A stretch of 64,000 nt of DNA from Pseudomonas mandelii (GTDB taxonomy: Bacteria > Pseudomonadota > Gammaproteobacteria > Pseudomonadales > Pseudomonadaceae). This document shows positions 35,746 to 45,715 of this stretch, piece by piece. The stretch is from NCBI RefSeq assembly GCF_900106065.1, contig NZ_LT629796.1:2888001-2952000 (forward strand), written 5' to 3'. The stretch's first letter is position 1. Every line of letters begins with the position of its first letter. Position numbers and translations under genes: made by a program. The notes beneath the pieces were generated by a model. That model saw only the letters and a list, made by a program, of their open reading frames with translations, searched no databases and was not told the DNA's origin.

Positions 35746-37524
35746 ATGGCTGACTACAAAGCGCCCCTGCGCGATATGCGCTTCGTCCTCAATGAAGTCT
35801 TCGAGGTCGCCAAACTCTGGGCGCAGCTGCCTGCGCTGGCCGAAACCGTTGATGCTGAAACCGTCGAAGCCATTCTCGAAGAAGCCGGCAAGGTCACCAG
35901 CAAAAGCATCGCGCCCCTGAGCCGTGCAGCTGACGAAGAAGGTTGCCATTGGGCGGACGGTGCCGTCACCACGCCGGCCGGTTTCCCACAGGCTTATCAG
36001 ACTTACGCTGAAGGCGGCTGGGTCGGTGTCGGTGGCGATCCGACCTACGGCGGCATGGGCATGCCCAAGGCCGTGTCGGCGCAAGTCGAAGAAATGGTCA
36101 ACTCCGCCAGCCTGTCGTTTGGTCTGTACCCGATGCTGACCGCCGGTGCCTGCCTGTCGATCAACGCCCACGCCAGTGAAGAACTGAAAGCTGCGTACCT
36201 GCCGAACATGTATGCCGGCGTCTGGGCCGGTTCCATGTGCCTGACCGAACCGCACGCCGGTACAGACCTGGGGATTATCCGCACCAAGGCCGAGCCTCAG
36301 GCCGACGGTTCCTACAAGGTCAGCGGCACCAAGATCTTCATCACTGGCGGCGAGCACGACCTGACCGAGAACATCATTCACCTGGTGCTGGCCAAACTGC
36401 CGGACGCCCCGGCGGGGCCGAAAGGCATTTCGCTGTTCCTGGTACCGAAGTTCATGGTCAATGCCGATGGCAGCCTGGGCGCGCGTAACCCGGCGAACTG
36501 CGGTTCGATCGAACACAAGATGGGCATCCAGGCCTCCGCGACGTGCGTGATGAACTTCGACGAAGCCGTGGGTTACCTGGTCGGCGAACCGAACAAAGGC
36601 TTGGCGGCGATGTTCACCATGATGAACTACGAGCGTCTGGGCGTCGGTATCCAGGGCCTGGCCACCGGCGAGCGCTCCTACCAGAACGCCGTCGAATACG
36701 CCCGCGACCGTCTGCAAAGCCGTTCGCCGACCGGCGCGCAGAACAAGGACAAGGTCGCTGACCCGATCATCGTCCATCCGGACGTGCGTCGCATGCTGCT
36801 GACCATGAAAGCCTCGAACGAAGGCGGTCGTGCGTTCTCCACTTACGTGGCCATGCAACTGGACACGGCCAAGTTCAGCGAAGACGCGACCGTCCGCAAA
36901 CGCGCGGAAGATCTGGTCGCTCTGCTGACGCCAGTAGCCAAGGCGTTCCTGACCGACCTCGGTCTGGAAACCACCGTGCACGGCCAGCAGGTTTTTGGCG
37001 GCCACGGTTACATCCGTGAGTGGGGTCAGGAACAACTGGTTCGCGACGTGCGCATCACCCAGATCTACGAAGGCACCAACGGCATTCAGGCGCTTGACCT
37101 CGTAGGACGCAAGATCGTCGGCACGGGCGGGGCGTTCTACAACCTGTTCGCGGATGAGATTCGTCATTTCACCGCCACCGCCAGCGCTGATCTCGCGGAG
37201 TTCACCAAGCCGCTGAACGAAGCCGTCACCACCCTCGACGAGCTGACTTCGTGGTTGCTGGACCGGGCGAAAAACAACCCGAACGAAATCGGCGCGGCGT
37301 CGGTCGAGTACCTGCAAACCTTCGGTTACGTGGCTTACGCCTACATGTGGGCGCTGATGGCCAAGGCGGCCTTCGGCAAAGAAGCGCAGGATGATTTCTA
37401 CGCGAGCAAGCTGGGCACGGCGCGGTTCTATTTCGCCCGTCTGCTGCCGCGTATTCACTCGTTGAGTGCGTCGGTGAAGGCGGGGAGCGAGTCGCTGTTC
37501 CTGCTGGACGCCGGACAGTTCTGA
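35746..37524 (+). CDS. fadE2: Acyl-CoA dehydrogenase, FadE2 type
   Basis: 592 residues. [19 protein letters not shown] start, AGSMCLTEPHAGTDLG, catalytic Glu in YEGTNGIQALDLVGRK and C-terminal helical domain. Corresponds by position to PA0508 (FadE2, shorter chains). GCGAGG lies a few bases before the start. Confidence 0.93.
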   Translation: MADYKAPLRDMRFVLNEVFEVAKLWAQLPALAETVDAETVEAILEEAGKVTSKSIAPLSRAADEEGCHWADGAVTTPAGFPQAYQTYAEGGWVGVGGDPTYGGMGMPKAVSAQVEEMVNSASLSFGLYPMLTAGACLSINAHASEELKAAYLPNMYAGVWAGSMCLTEPHAGTDLGIIRTKAEPQADGSYKVSGTKIFITGGEHDLTENIIHLVLAKLPDAPAGPKGISLFLVPKFMVNADGSLGARNPANCGSIEHKMGIQASATCVMNFDEAVGYLVGEPNKGLAAMFTMMNYERLGVGIQGLATGERSYQNAVEYARDRLQSRSPTGAQNKDKVADPIIVHPDVRRMLLTMKASNEGGRAFSTYVAMQLDTAKFSEDATVRKRAEDLVALLTPVAKAFLTDLGLETTVHGQQVFGGHGYIREWGQEQLVRDVRITQIYEGTNGIQALDLVGRKIVGTGGAFYNLFADEIRHFTATASADLAEFTKPLNEAVTTLDELTSWLLDRAKNNPNEIGAASVEYLQTFGYVAYAYMWALMAKAAFGKEAQDDFYASKLGTARFYFARLLPRIHSLSASVKAGSESLFLLDAGQF

Positions 37525-37537
37525 CCCGATAGCGTCA

Positions 37538-37555
37538 TGTAAGCATTCTCTTACA
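37538..37555. promoter_or_regulatory. GacA upstream activating sequence
   Basis: TGTAAG-CATTCT-CTTACA is a perfect palindromic GacA box (TGTAAG-N6-CTTACA), centred about 65 bp before the predicted rsmY start. Confidence 0.93.
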
Positions 37556-37612
37556 TGACGTGCTGCTGTTCTCCCATAGGCGAAGATTGGATCCAGAGCT
37601 AATCTACTTCAC

Positions 37613-37731
37613 ATGGACGTCGCGCAGGAAGCGCAAAGCAACAACACGGACACGTAGGATTCTGCCAGGACGGCGGAGTGAAATGGATGTCAGGGAAACA
37701 GTCTGCAAAGCCCCGCTTCGGCGGGGTTTTC
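37613..37731 (+). ncRNA. rsmY: Regulatory RNA RsmY
   Basis: About 118 nt with eight GGA motifs (37615, 37627, 37648, 37657, 37668, 37675, 37685, 37694), the binding sites for CsrA/RsmA-family proteins, several in hairpin loops (GCGCAGGAAGCGC). It ends in a strong terminator, CCCCGCTTCGGCGGGG followed by T-rich DNA. A −10-like TAATCT precedes it, with the GacA box upstream. The adjacent LysR and aminotransferase genes match the rsmY locus of P. aeruginosa. RsmY titrates RsmA/RsmE. Confidence 0.94.
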
Positions 37732-37751
37732 TTTTGCCCGCAGAAAAGTAT

Positions 37752-38681
37752 TCAGCGCGGCCCGTCGAGCGCAGTCGAGCTGTTCAAACGGTCGTCGGGC
37801 CCGTTCATCACTTCTTCCAACAGCGTGCGCAATAGGGCCAGCGAGGCTTGTTGCCGCTGCACATCCCGACACACCAATCCGACTTTCAGCGGCACTCGGG
37901 GCTCGGTCAGCGGTTTCCAGAGCAATTCATTGTTGCCGAGCGCCTTTTGCGAGCGCCCGGGCAGCACGGTGGCCAGCCGGGTGTGGGGCAGACTGTCGAG
38001 AATCCCCGCCATATTGTTCAGTTCCGCCTGCACCTGCGGCCGTCGTCCCAGATTGGCCAGTTGTGTCTGCCAGATCTGCCGCACTTGAAACTCTTCACCC
38101 AGCAACAGCATGGGCAACTCGGCGGCCTGACTCATCGAGACTTTCTTGAACTCGCGCAACGGGTGGTCCGCCGGGATCACCAGGGTCAGTTCATCTTCGT
38201 ACAGCATGACGCCGTGCAACCCCGGCTGTCGGGGCGGCAGGTAGCTGATGCCGATGTCGAGGGAACCATTGAGCAGCCGCCGCTCGATTTCCAGGCCAGT
38301 CAATTCATAGATCTGCACCACCAGATGCGGTTGCGCCTTGCGCACGCGTTCGAGCATCTGCGGCACGAGACTTGTGTGAACCGTCTGCAACACGCCAATG
38401 GCCAAGGTGCGCAGCGCCTGACCCTTGAAGTTGCCCAATGCCTCGCGGGCCCGTTGCAGGCCATCAAGCAAGGGTAGGGCGTGGTTGTACAAAGTATGGG
38501 CGGCCAGAGTGGGTAGCAGGCGTTTGCTGCTGCGTTCGAACAGGCTTACATCGAGGTTTTGCTCGAGCTGGCGGATCTGCTGGGACAGCGCCGGCTGGGA
38601 GATTGACAGTCGCTCGGCCGCCCGGCCGACGTGGCCTTCTTCATAGACCGCGACGAAATAACGCAGTTGCTTGAAATCCAT
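37752..38681 (-). CDS. LysR-family regulator (CynR/BenM-like)
   Basis: 309 residues: winged helix at 1–60 (MDFKQLRYFVAVYEEGHVGRAAERLSISQPALSQQIRQLE) and a two-lobed effector domain with LDIGISYLPP and LTLVIPADHPL. It is divergent from the aminotransferase-like gene and convergent with rsmY. The effector is unknown; CynR/BenM resemblance is by eye. Confidence 0.9.
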   Translation of the reverse strand: MDFKQLRYFVAVYEEGHVGRAAERLSISQPALSQQIRQLEQNLDVSLFERSSKRLLPTLAAHTLYNHALPLLDGLQRAREALGNFKGQALRTLAIGVLQTVHTSLVPQMLERVRKAQPHLVVQIYELTGLEIERRLLNGSLDIGISYLPPRQPGLHGVMLYEDELTLVIPADHPLREFKKVSMSQAAELPMLLLGEEFQVRQIWQTQLANLGRRPQVQAELNNMAGILDSLPHTRLATVLPGRSQKALGNNELLWKPLTEPRVPLKVGLVCRDVQRQQASLALLRTLLEEVMNGPDDRLNSSTALDGPR

Positions 38682-38782
38682 AAGGTGCGCTTATCGAAAA
38701 TGCTGGGAAATCGAAATGGCTCAACGCCTTGTCTGGGCCTAGTCTAACCGCATTCACAAGGCTTACAGGGCCAGAGCGCACG

Positions 38783-38854
38783 ATGAATACCGTTTACGTT
38801 GATGGTGTTTACATAGGTAAGGCAAAAAACCTCAAGCGAGGCTTTTGCGGATGA
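38783..38854 (+). CDS. 23-residue leader peptide candidate
   Basis: ATG 38783 opens a 23-codon frame (MNTVYVDGVYIGKAKNLK, then RGFCG) whose TGA overlaps the downstream ATG (ATGA), an arrangement typical of translational coupling. Only a weak Shine-Dalgarno (CCAGAGCG) precedes it. Could be a real small protein or a leader controlling the next gene; the evidence is its overlap and position. Confidence 0.45.
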   Translation: MNTVYVDGVYIGKAKNLKRGFCG

Positions 38855-40092
38855 ATCTGTTCAACTTGCGTCGCACTCCACCGAGCCTCGACGACTTGGT
38901 CGTAGACACTTCCCAATCGTCCAGACGCGACAACCTTTCCCGCGAGTGCCTGATGCCCAGTGTCGAGCGGCCGAAGCAGATTTTTGTCCGCGGGCAAGGC
39001 TCCTGGCTGTGGGACAGCGATGACCGCGCTTACCTGGATTTCTCGCAGGGTGGCGGCGCCAACAGCCTGGGCCACAGCCCTTCGGTGCTGGTCAATGCGA
39101 TATCAGAACAGGCTCAATCGCTGATCAACCCGGGTTTCGCACTGCATAACCGCGGCATGCTCAACCTTGCCGAGCGACTCTGCAATAGCACCGGCAGTGA
39201 TCAGGCGTACCTGCTCAACAGCGGCGCCGAAGCCTGTGAGGCCGCGATTCAACTGGCACGTCAATGGGGTCGACTGCATCGCAGCGGGGCCTCACGGATC
39301 ATCGTGGCCAGCAACGGCTGCCATGGCCGTAGTCCCTGGACGATTTCACCGTCGGACTTTCACCCCGTTCCCTTCAATGATCTGGCGGCGATGCACGCGG
39401 CGGTCGATGCCCGGACCGTGGCCATCCTGCTCGAACCGATCCAAAACGAAGCCGGGGTGATTCCGGCCACCGCGCATTACCTCAAGGGTGTCGAACGCCT
39501 GTGTCGGGAGCTGGGCATTTTGTTGATCCTCGACGACGTGCACACCGGCCTCGGTCGCTGCGGCACGTTGCTTGCCGAACAGGTCCACGGTGTTCGGGCA
39601 GATATCGTCGTCATCGGCGAAGGGCTTGGCGGTGGTGTGCCATTGGCTGCGTTGTTGGCGCGGGGCAAGGCCTGTTGTTTCGAGGTGGGTGACCTGTCGG
39701 GCGCTCATCATGGCAATGCGCTGATGACCGCTGCCGGTCTTGCGGTGTTGAACACGATTCAGGACAAGGCTTTTCTCGATCATGTGGTTGAAACCGGTCA
39801 GCACCTGCGCGAAGCCTTGAGTCGTTTGTCCTATCGCTATGGTCACGGCGAGTTGCGCGGGCAAGGGCTGCTCTGGGGACTGACCCTGTCCGACGATTCC
39901 GCTGAAGCCGTGGTCAAAGCCGCGTTGTCCGAAGGCTTGGTGCTCAACGCCCCACGACCCGATTGCCTGCGCTTTACCCCGGCGCTCACGGTCAGCAATG
40001 CCAACATCGACGAAATGATCCTGCGCCTGTCCCGCGCCTTTTCCCGCGTACGCACCGCACAACTGCAGTGCCGCAAGGGGATTGCGGTCTGA
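38851..40092 (+). CDS. Class III aminotransferase-like protein lacking the PLP lysine
   Basis: 413 residues from ATG 38851 (GAGG upstream). Fold-type I class III features are present: NSGAEACEAA (phosphate-binding), NGCHGRS, and PLP-ring Asp228 in LILDDVHTGLGR. In the block that should read AKGLGGG the sequence is VIGEGLGGGVPLAA: codon 257 is GAA (Glu), where the Schiff-base lysine is expected. Transamination by the usual chemistry is therefore unlikely. Position matches PA0530 of P. aeruginosa. Function unknown. Confidence 0.85.
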   Translation: MNLFNLRRTPPSLDDLVVDTSQSSRRDNLSRECLMPSVERPKQIFVRGQGSWLWDSDDRAYLDFSQGGGANSLGHSPSVLVNAISEQAQSLINPGFALHNRGMLNLAERLCNSTGSDQAYLLNSGAEACEAAIQLARQWGRLHRSGASRIIVASNGCHGRSPWTISPSDFHPVPFNDLAAMHAAVDARTVAILLEPIQNEAGVIPATAHYLKGVERLCRELGILLILDDVHTGLGRCGTLLAEQVHGVRADIVVIGEGLGGGVPLAALLARGKACCFEVGDLSGAHHGNALMTAAGLAVLNTIQDKAFLDHVVETGQHLREALSRLSYRYGHGELRGQGLLWGLTLSDDSAEAVVKAALSEGLVLNAPRPDCLRFTPALTVSNANIDEMILRLSRAFSRVRTAQLQCRKGIAV

Positions 40093-40142
40093 TCAGACTT
40101 TTCCCGCACGAATTCCAGAACCGTCTCGCGGTAATAACGCAT

Positions 40143-40181
40143 CGCCCCACGTTTGATTCTTTCGCGTGGGGCGTTTTTTTT
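40143..40181 (+). terminator. Terminator after the aminotransferase-like gene
   Basis: CGCCCCACG, loop, CGTGGGGCG followed by TTTTTTTT. Confidence 0.93.
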
Positions 40182-40297
40182 GCCTGCGATTCATGAGGTT
40201 TCGCTATTGCGCCAGGTTCCTACTGAACCCTGACGAACGGCGCGTGTCGATTAGCAGTAGGGCTCACACGAGTTCACTTCACATCAGGAGCTGCCCC

Positions 40298-40456
40298 ATG
40301 GATTTCATTCGCATCATCATTGCCATTCTGTTGCCACCACTGGGTGTGTTTCTGCAAGTCGGTTTCGCCGGCGCTTTCTGGCTGAATATTTTGCTGACGT
40401 TGTGCGGTTACATTCCGGGGATCGTGCATGCGGTGTACATCATCGCCAAGCGCTGA
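40298..40456 (+). CDS. Pmp3/YqaE-family small membrane protein
   Basis: 52 residues from ATG 40298 (CAGGAG upstream): two hydrophobic helices with the family signature LLPPLGVFLQVGF and GYIPGIVHAVYII. These proteolipids are linked to membrane potential and stress. Confidence 0.92.
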   Translation: MDFIRIIIAILLPPLGVFLQVGFAGAFWLNILLTLCGYIPGIVHAVYIIAKR

Positions 40457-40480
40457 GTTCTGCGGCGTCAGATAGATCGC

Positions 40481-40548
40481 TTTCGCGGGCAAGCCTCGCT
40501 CCTACGGGATAACACCGTACCTGTAGGAGCGAAGCTTGCCCGCGAAGG
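40481..40548. repeat. REP doublet between pmp3-like gene and pqqM
   Basis: Inverted TTCGCGGGCAAGCCTCGCTC / GAGCGAAGCTTGCCCGCGAA units with short spacer between convergent genes. Confidence 0.87.
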
Positions 40549-40561
40549 GCGCGACGCGGTT

Positions 40562-42388
40562 TCAGCTTGCGAGTTCGATCACCCGCCGATAAAACAACCA
40601 CTCCTGCTCCAGCGCATGGGCCTGGTTCCCCGCCTTGCGAAAGCCATGACGTTCGTCCGCATAGTAATGCGCTTCAACCAGAATGCCGTTGTCTTGTAGC
40701 GCCTTGACCATGTCGCGGGTCTGTTGCGGCACCACCACGGCGTCCAGTTCGCCCTGAAAGAAAATCATCGGAACACTGATGTTGTTCGCATGCAGCAGCG
40801 GAGTACGCGCGGCGTATCGTTCGGCATCCTCAACCGGATCGCCAATCAGCCAATCCAGATAATCGCCTTCGAACTTGTGGGTCGCGCGGCCCAGTGCCAC
40901 GGGATCGCTGACACCGTAAAGGCTGGCGCCTGCGCGGAAGACGTTGTGAAAGGCCAACGCACACAGCGTGGTGTAACCGCCAGCACTGCCGCCGCGAATA
41001 AACGCCTTGTCGCCGTCGATCAAGCCGCGATCGGCAAGATAAGCGACCACCGCGCAGGCATCTTCGACATCCACGTCACCCCAACTCAAATGCAGCGCCT
41101 GGCGATACGCCCGGCCATAGCCACTGCTGCCGCGGTAGTTGAGATCGGCCACGGCGAAGCCGCGTTGCGCCCAGTACTGAATGCGTGGATCAAGCATCGG
41201 GTAGCAGGCCGAGGTCGGGCCGCCGTGGATGAACACCACCAGCGGCGGTTTCGCCTCGCCGGTCATCGGCGGATAGAAGAAGCCGTGGGCCTCGCCCGAA
41301 CCGCTCGGGTAGCGCAAGGTTCGCGGGACGCTGATGCGCTCGGCGGGCAACGGTGCAATCCCGCCGGCGAGGATTTTGACCTGGCGGGTATCGCGCTCGA
41401 TTGCGATCACCGCCGACGAACTGACCGGCGATGCCGCGATGCAATAGATGAATTGCTCATCCAGTGCGAGATGACGAAAACGGCTGTAATCACCGGTGAA
41501 ATCTTCAGCGGCGTCACCGCAGATTCCCAGTTTGCCGAACCCGCCTTCGGTCCAACTGGCCAAGTAGCGGCTTTCGCCCAGCGGCAACCAGGTGCTGCCC
41601 CCCAGCTGCCACGGCGCCGGCCCATGGTCAGCGGCGGCACTCGGCAGCAGGCTCAGGCCGTCTGCGGATTCCGCCCAAGGCTGCCAGTAGCCGCCGCGAT
41701 CCGTCAGGCAAAACAGGTGGCCGTCGCTGTCGAAACGCGGTTGTTGCAGTGACTCCTGCGCACCATCGCCCGCCACACAACGCGGTTGAGCGAAGCCCCC
41801 ATCATTCTGGCGCTCGGCAACCATCAAGCGAGTGGCGGTCCATGGCTGATCCGGGCGGCTCCATTCAATCCACGCCAATCGTTGCGAGTCCGGACTCAGC
41901 GTCGGCGCGGCATAGAAATCGGCGCCTTCGGCCAGCAGATGACGCTGGCCGTCAGCCACATCAATCGCCACCAGACGGTGCCGATCCCGGTTCTCTTCAA
42001 CCGCCAAAACCTGTCCGTTGGCAAACTGCAGATCGCCGTAACGGCATTCCCCGGAGGTCAGCACCTCAGGCGTCTCGCCCGCCAGCGATTGCCGGTAGAG
42101 TTGCTGGTCTGCTTCGTTGACGAAAACAATCCCGTCATCCGTCAGACAAAACGCGCCACCGCCATATTCGTACACCCGACTGCGCACGCTGAAACCCGTT
42201 GGCGTCAGGCAACGGGCCTGGCCGTCGCGCCAATGCCAGATCCTGCAGGCGGCATCTTCGGGACGGTATTCGTTCCAGAACAGGCCATGCTGGCCGACTA
42301 ACAGCTCGGCGAAGTCGATACCGGCTGCGACGGCCCGGGAAGCGCTGAAGGGTTCAGCTTTTAGCGATGAGGCGTGAGTTTCGTTCAT
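40562..42388 (-). CDS. pqqM: S9 prolyl-oligopeptidase-type peptidase of the PQQ operon (PqqM)
   Basis: 608 residues: N-terminal beta-propeller (about 1–350) and alpha/beta hydrolase domain with nucleophile Ser in GGSAGGYTT, Asp in [10 protein letters not shown] and His in DERHGFRK. Last gene of the operon, overlapping pqqE by 35 bp. Proposed to trim PqqA-derived peptide; not strictly essential in some species. Confidence 0.88.
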   Translation of the reverse strand: MNETHASSLKAEPFSASRAVAAGIDFAELLVGQHGLFWNEYRPEDAACRIWHWRDGQARCLTPTGFSVRSRVYEYGGGAFCLTDDGIVFVNEADQQLYRQSLAGETPEVLTSGECRYGDLQFANGQVLAVEENRDRHRLVAIDVADGQRHLLAEGADFYAAPTLSPDSQRLAWIEWSRPDQPWTATRLMVAERQNDGGFAQPRCVAGDGAQESLQQPRFDSDGHLFCLTDRGGYWQPWAESADGLSLLPSAAADHGPAPWQLGGSTWLPLGESRYLASWTEGGFGKLGICGDAAEDFTGDYSRFRHLALDEQFIYCIAASPVSSSAVIAIERDTRQVKILAGGIAPLPAERISVPRTLRYPSGSGEAHGFFYPPMTGEAKPPLVVFIHGGPTSACYPMLDPRIQYWAQRGFAVADLNYRGSSGYGRAYRQALHLSWGDVDVEDACAVVAYLADRGLIDGDKAFIRGGSAGGYTTLCALAFHNVFRAGASLYGVSDPVALGRATHKFEGDYLDWLIGDPVEDAERYAARTPLLHANNISVPMIFFQGELDAVVVPQQTRDMVKALQDNGILVEAHYYADERHGFRKAGNQAHALEQEWLFYRRVIELAS

Positions 42389-43529
42389 TGCGAAAGGCCA
42401 GTTGTTCGATGGTCTGGGTCGCGTGTTCGGCTTCTTCGCGGGCCTTGAGAATCACGCCATGATGCTCCGACTTGCTGCACACCGGGTCGGCATTGCTGGC
42501 GTCACCCGTGAGCATGAACGCCTGGCAGCGGCAGCCGCCGAAGTCTTTTTCTTTCTCGTCGCAGGAGCGGCATGGCTCGGGCATCCAGTCGTAACCACGG
42601 AAGCGGTTGAAGCCGAACGAGTCGTACCAGATGTGCTGCATGCTGTGATCGCGCACGTTCGGAAATTGCACCGGCATCTGTCGGGCACCGTGACACGGCA
42701 GTGCGGTTCCGTCCGGCGTGACTGTAAGAAAAATGCTGCCCCAGCCGTTCATGCAGGCTTTCGGGCGTTCTTCGTAGTAGTCCGGCGTGACGAAAATCAG
42801 CTTGCACGGATGCCCTTCGGCTTCCAGTTTGGCGCGGTATTCGTTGGTGATGCGTTCGGCGCGAACCAATTGCTCTTTGGTCGGCAACAGGCCGACCCGA
42901 TTGAGCTGTGCCCAACCGTAAAACTGGCAGGTGGCGAGTTCGACAAAGTCCGCTTCAAGGGCGATGCACAGCTCGATGATCCGGTCGATCTTGTCGATGT
43001 TGTGCCGATGGGTCACGAAGTTCAGCACCATCGGGTAGCCGTGGGCTTTCACCGCACGAGCCATTTCCAGCTTCTGCGCGAAGGCCTTTTTCGAACCAGC
43101 CAACAAGTTATTCACTTGTTCGTCGCTGGCCTGGAAACTGATCTGGATGTGATCAAGGCCGGCTTTCTTGAAGTCGCTGATTTTCTGCTCGGTGAGGCCA
43201 ATTCCGGACGTGATGAGGTTGGTGTAGAAACCCAACTTGCGCGCCTCGGCGATCAACTCGGCAAGGTCCTGGCGCACCAGCGGCTCTCCGCCGGAAAAGC
43301 CCAGCTGTGCGGCACCCATTTCCCGGGCTTCGCGGAACACTTTGATCCACTGCTCGGTGCTCAGTTCTTTGCCTTGTTCGGCGAAGTCCAGCGGGTTGGA
43401 GCAGTATGGACATTGCAGCGGACAGCGGTACGTCAGCTCGGCCAGCAGCCACAGCGGCAGGCCGATTTCAGGTTTTGGCGGTAACGTGCCTGACACGGAA
43501 TCAGGCAAGTTCGATCCAGTGCTGAGCAC
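42354..43529 (-). CDS. pqqE: PqqA peptide cyclase PqqE (radical SAM)
   Basis: 391 residues from GTG 43529, chosen because GGAGGT lies six bases upstream inside pqqD. N-terminal radical-SAM cluster CPLQCPYC and C-terminal SPASM cysteines ([23 protein letters not shown]). It links Glu and Tyr of PqqA. Confidence 0.95.
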   Translation of the reverse strand: MLSTGSNLPDSVSGTLPPKPEIGLPLWLLAELTYRCPLQCPYCSNPLDFAEQGKELSTEQWIKVFREAREMGAAQLGFSGGEPLVRQDLAELIAEARKLGFYTNLITSGIGLTEQKISDFKKAGLDHIQISFQASDEQVNNLLAGSKKAFAQKLEMARAVKAHGYPMVLNFVTHRHNIDKIDRIIELCIALEADFVELATCQFYGWAQLNRVGLLPTKEQLVRAERITNEYRAKLEAEGHPCKLIFVTPDYYEERPKACMNGWGSIFLTVTPDGTALPCHGARQMPVQFPNVRDHSMQHIWYDSFGFNRFRGYDWMPEPCRSCDEKEKDFGGCRCQAFMLTGDASNADPVCSKSEHHGVILKAREEAEHATQTIEQLAFRNERNSRLIAKS

Positions 43530-43776
43530 GGGCTACCTCCATGAACTGCTCGATGTCCTCAGCGAGCTCGGGCACGTCGGGGAACTTCGCGTCCAGTTCG
43601 GCGATGATCGCCGCTACGTCACGCTGGCCATCAATCAAACCGCCAATCAGCGCAGCGCTGTCGTTGAGTTTGATCATGCCTTCCGGGTACAGCAGGACAT
43701 GGCCTTTCTGCGCCGGTTCGTACTGATAGCGGTAGCCCTGACGCCACGTCGGGGTCTTGCTGCGATCGAAACTCAT
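43501..43776 (-). CDS. pqqD: PQQ peptide chaperone PqqD
   Basis: 91 residues, RiPP-recognition fold ([34 protein letters not shown]). It binds PqqA and presents it to PqqE. Overlaps pqqC (ATGA) and pqqE. Confidence 0.95.
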   Translation of the reverse strand: MSFDRSKTPTWRQGYRYQYEPAQKGHVLLYPEGMIKLNDSAALIGGLIDGQRDVAAIIAELDAKFPDVPELAEDIEQFMEVARAQHWIELA

Positions 43777-44525
43777 AGGGTGATTCCTTTATGCCAGACC
43801 CGCTGGTCGGTCACGCTGTGATACGGCGGGCGGTTCAGTTCGTAGGCCATGCTCATGGCATCGAGCATGCTCCAAAGGATGTCCAGTTTGAACTGGAGAA
43901 TTTGCAGCATGCGCTCTTGGCCTTCACGCGTCGTGTAGTGCTGCAAAGTGATCGCCAGACCGTGTTCCACGTCACGGCGCGCCTGGCCGAGACGGGTGCG
44001 GAAATACTCGTAGCCCGTCGGGTCGATCCACGGGTAATGCTGCGGCCAGCTGTCGAGGCGCGATTGGTGGATCTGCGGCGCGAACAACTCGGTCAGCGAG
44101 CTGCTGGCGGCTTCCTGCCAACTGGCCCGGCGGGCGAAGTTTACGTAGGCGTCCACGGCGAAACGTACGCCCGGCAAGACCAGTTCCTGCGAGCGCAGCT
44201 GATCCGGGTCGAGGCCGACGGCCTGGCCCAGACGCAGCCACGCTTCGATGCCGCCGTCTTCGCCGGGGGCGCCGTCATGGTCGAGCAGGCGCTGAATCCA
44301 CTCGCGACGGATCTCGCGATCCGGGCAGTTGGCGAGGATCGCAGCGTCCTTCAGGGGGATGTTCACCTGATAGTAGAAGCGATTGGCGACCCAACCCTGG
44401 ATCTGCTCGCGGGTCGCCCGGCCTTCATACATCGCCACGTGGTACGGGTGATAGATGTGGTAATAGGCGCCCTTGGCGCGCAAGGCTGCTTCGAATTCGG
44501 CGGGGGACATTGGGGTGTCAGTCAT
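43773..44525 (-). CDS. pqqC: Pyrroloquinoline-quinone synthase PqqC
   Basis: 250 residues, all-helical oxidase ([37 protein letters not shown]). It performs the final eight-electron oxidation without a cofactor. A 127-bp gap with a REP separates it from pqqB. Confidence 0.96.
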   Translation of the reverse strand: MTDTPMSPAEFEAALRAKGAYYHIYHPYHVAMYEGRATREQIQGWVANRFYYQVNIPLKDAAILANCPDREIRREWIQRLLDHDGAPGEDGGIEAWLRLGQAVGLDPDQLRSQELVLPGVRFAVDAYVNFARRASWQEAASSSLTELFAPQIHQSRLDSWPQHYPWIDPTGYEYFRTRLGQARRDVEHGLAITLQHYTTREGQERMLQILQFKLDILWSMLDAMSMAYELNRPPYHSVTDQRVWHKGITL

Positions 44526-44574
44526 TGCGGTTCTCCGGGTATGACCGGTGGATTCTCTGGTGTCTGGTCCGACG

Positions 44575-44645
44575 CCTTCGCGGGCAAGCCTCGCTCCTAC
44601 AGGGGCACGCGATCACTACAGGAGCGAGGCTTGCCCGCGAAGAGG
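44575..44645. repeat. REP doublet inside the pqq operon
   Basis: Inverted TTCGCGGGCAAGCCTCGCTC / GAGCGAGGCTTGCCCGCGAA units between pqqB and pqqC. Confidence 0.88.
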
Positions 44646-44652
44646 CCATCCG

Positions 44653-45564
44653 CTACAACACAATACTCATGCCGTCATACGCCACTTCAACCTTGCGCCG
44701 AGCCAACTCGGCACGCTCCGGCGAATCTTCATCGAGAATCGGATTGGTGTTGTTGATGTGGATAAGCACTTTGCGCTGCTTGGGCAACTGTTCCAGCACT
44801 TCGAGCATGCCGCCGGGGCCATTTTGCGCCAGATGGCCCATCTCCCGTCCAGTGCGCGTGCCGACGCCACGGCGCTGCATTTCGTCGTCGTCCCACATCG
44901 TGCCGTCCACCAGCAGGCAATCGCTGGCGGCCATGATGTCCAGCAGCGGCGCATCGACTTTGCCCAGGCCCGGCGCGTAGAACAGTTTGCCGCCGGTGTT
45001 CAGGTCTTCGACGATCAGGCCAATGTTGTCGCCCGGGTGCGGGTCAAAGCGGTGCGGCGAGTAGGGCGGCGCGGCGCTGCGCAGGGGCAGCGGGGTGAAG
45101 AGCAGGCTTGGGCAGGCCGGGATGGTAAAACTGCGGTCGAGTTCAATGCGGTTCCAGTTCAGCCCGCCATTCCAATGCTTGAGCATGGTGAACAGGGGGA
45201 AACCGGTGCTCAAGTCTTCATGGACCATGTCGGTGCACCAGACCTGGTGCGGGCAACCTTCGCGCAGGCTGAGCAGACCGGTGGTGTGATCGATCTGGCT
45301 GTCCATCAGGATGATTGCGCTGATGCCGGTATCGCGCAGGGCGCGGCCCGGTTGCAGCGGGGTGAAGCCTTGCAGCTGGACGCGGATGTCCGGCGAAGCG
45401 TTGCACAGGATCCAGTTCACGCCGTCATCGGAAATCGCGATGGACGACTGGGTACGCGCCTTGGCGTTCAGGCTGCCGTTGCGAAAACCGGCGCAGTTCA
45501 CGCAGTTGCAGTTCCACTGGGGGAAACCGCCGCCGGCGGCGGAACCTAGAATCTGGACAAACAT
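44653..45564 (-). CDS. pqqB: PQQ biosynthesis protein PqqB
   Basis: 303 residues, metallo-beta-lactamase fold ([34 protein letters not shown]). It is an iron-dependent hydroxylase acting on the released Glu-Tyr product. Confidence 0.95.
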   Translation of the reverse strand: MFVQILGSAAGGGFPQWNCNCVNCAGFRNGSLNAKARTQSSIAISDDGVNWILCNASPDIRVQLQGFTPLQPGRALRDTGISAIILMDSQIDHTTGLLSLREGCPHQVWCTDMVHEDLSTGFPLFTMLKHWNGGLNWNRIELDRSFTIPACPSLLFTPLPLRSAAPPYSPHRFDPHPGDNIGLIVEDLNTGGKLFYAPGLGKVDAPLLDIMAASDCLLVDGTMWDDDEMQRRGVGTRTGREMGHLAQNGPGGMLEVLEQLPKQRKVLIHINNTNPILDEDSPERAELARRKVEVAYDGMSIVL

Positions 45565-45587
45565 GGGCGCTCCATTTCAACGCTGAA

Positions 45588-45616
45588 AATAAAAACGCCC
45601 CGGTAAACCGAGGCGT
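45588..45616 (-). terminator. Terminator/attenuator between pqqA and pqqB
   Basis: On the minus strand: ACGCCTCGG, TTTA loop, CCGGGGCGTTTTTATTTT. Partial stopping here would give the excess pqqA message that the peptide substrate requires. Confidence 0.85.
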
Positions 45617-45640
45617 TGCACATCATTACAACGGCAGACC

Positions 45641-45715
45641 TTAGCGGCTTGCGAAGTACATGGTGACTTCAAAGCCGATACGCAGGTCGGTGTAAGCAGG
45701 TTTGGACCAGGACAT
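45641..45715 (-). CDS. pqqA: PQQ precursor peptide PqqA
   Basis: 24-residue peptide beginning MSWSKPAYTDLRIGFEVTMY and ending FASR. The Glu-Val-Thr-Met-Tyr core (Glu16, Tyr20) provides both atoms of PQQ. AAGGAGCG lies just before the ATG. Too short for ordinary ORF finding. Confidence 0.97.
   Translation of the reverse strand: MSWSKPAYTDLRIGFEVTMYFASR

Noticed and set aside
30235..37458. Long minus-strand frames opposite the acyl-CoA dehydrogenase genes
   Set aside because: Same shadow effect in each paralogue; no start signals or domains.
37560..37835. 91-codon frame between fadE2 and the LysR gene
   Set aside because: It runs through RsmY and its terminator into the LysR gene; the RNA explains the DNA.
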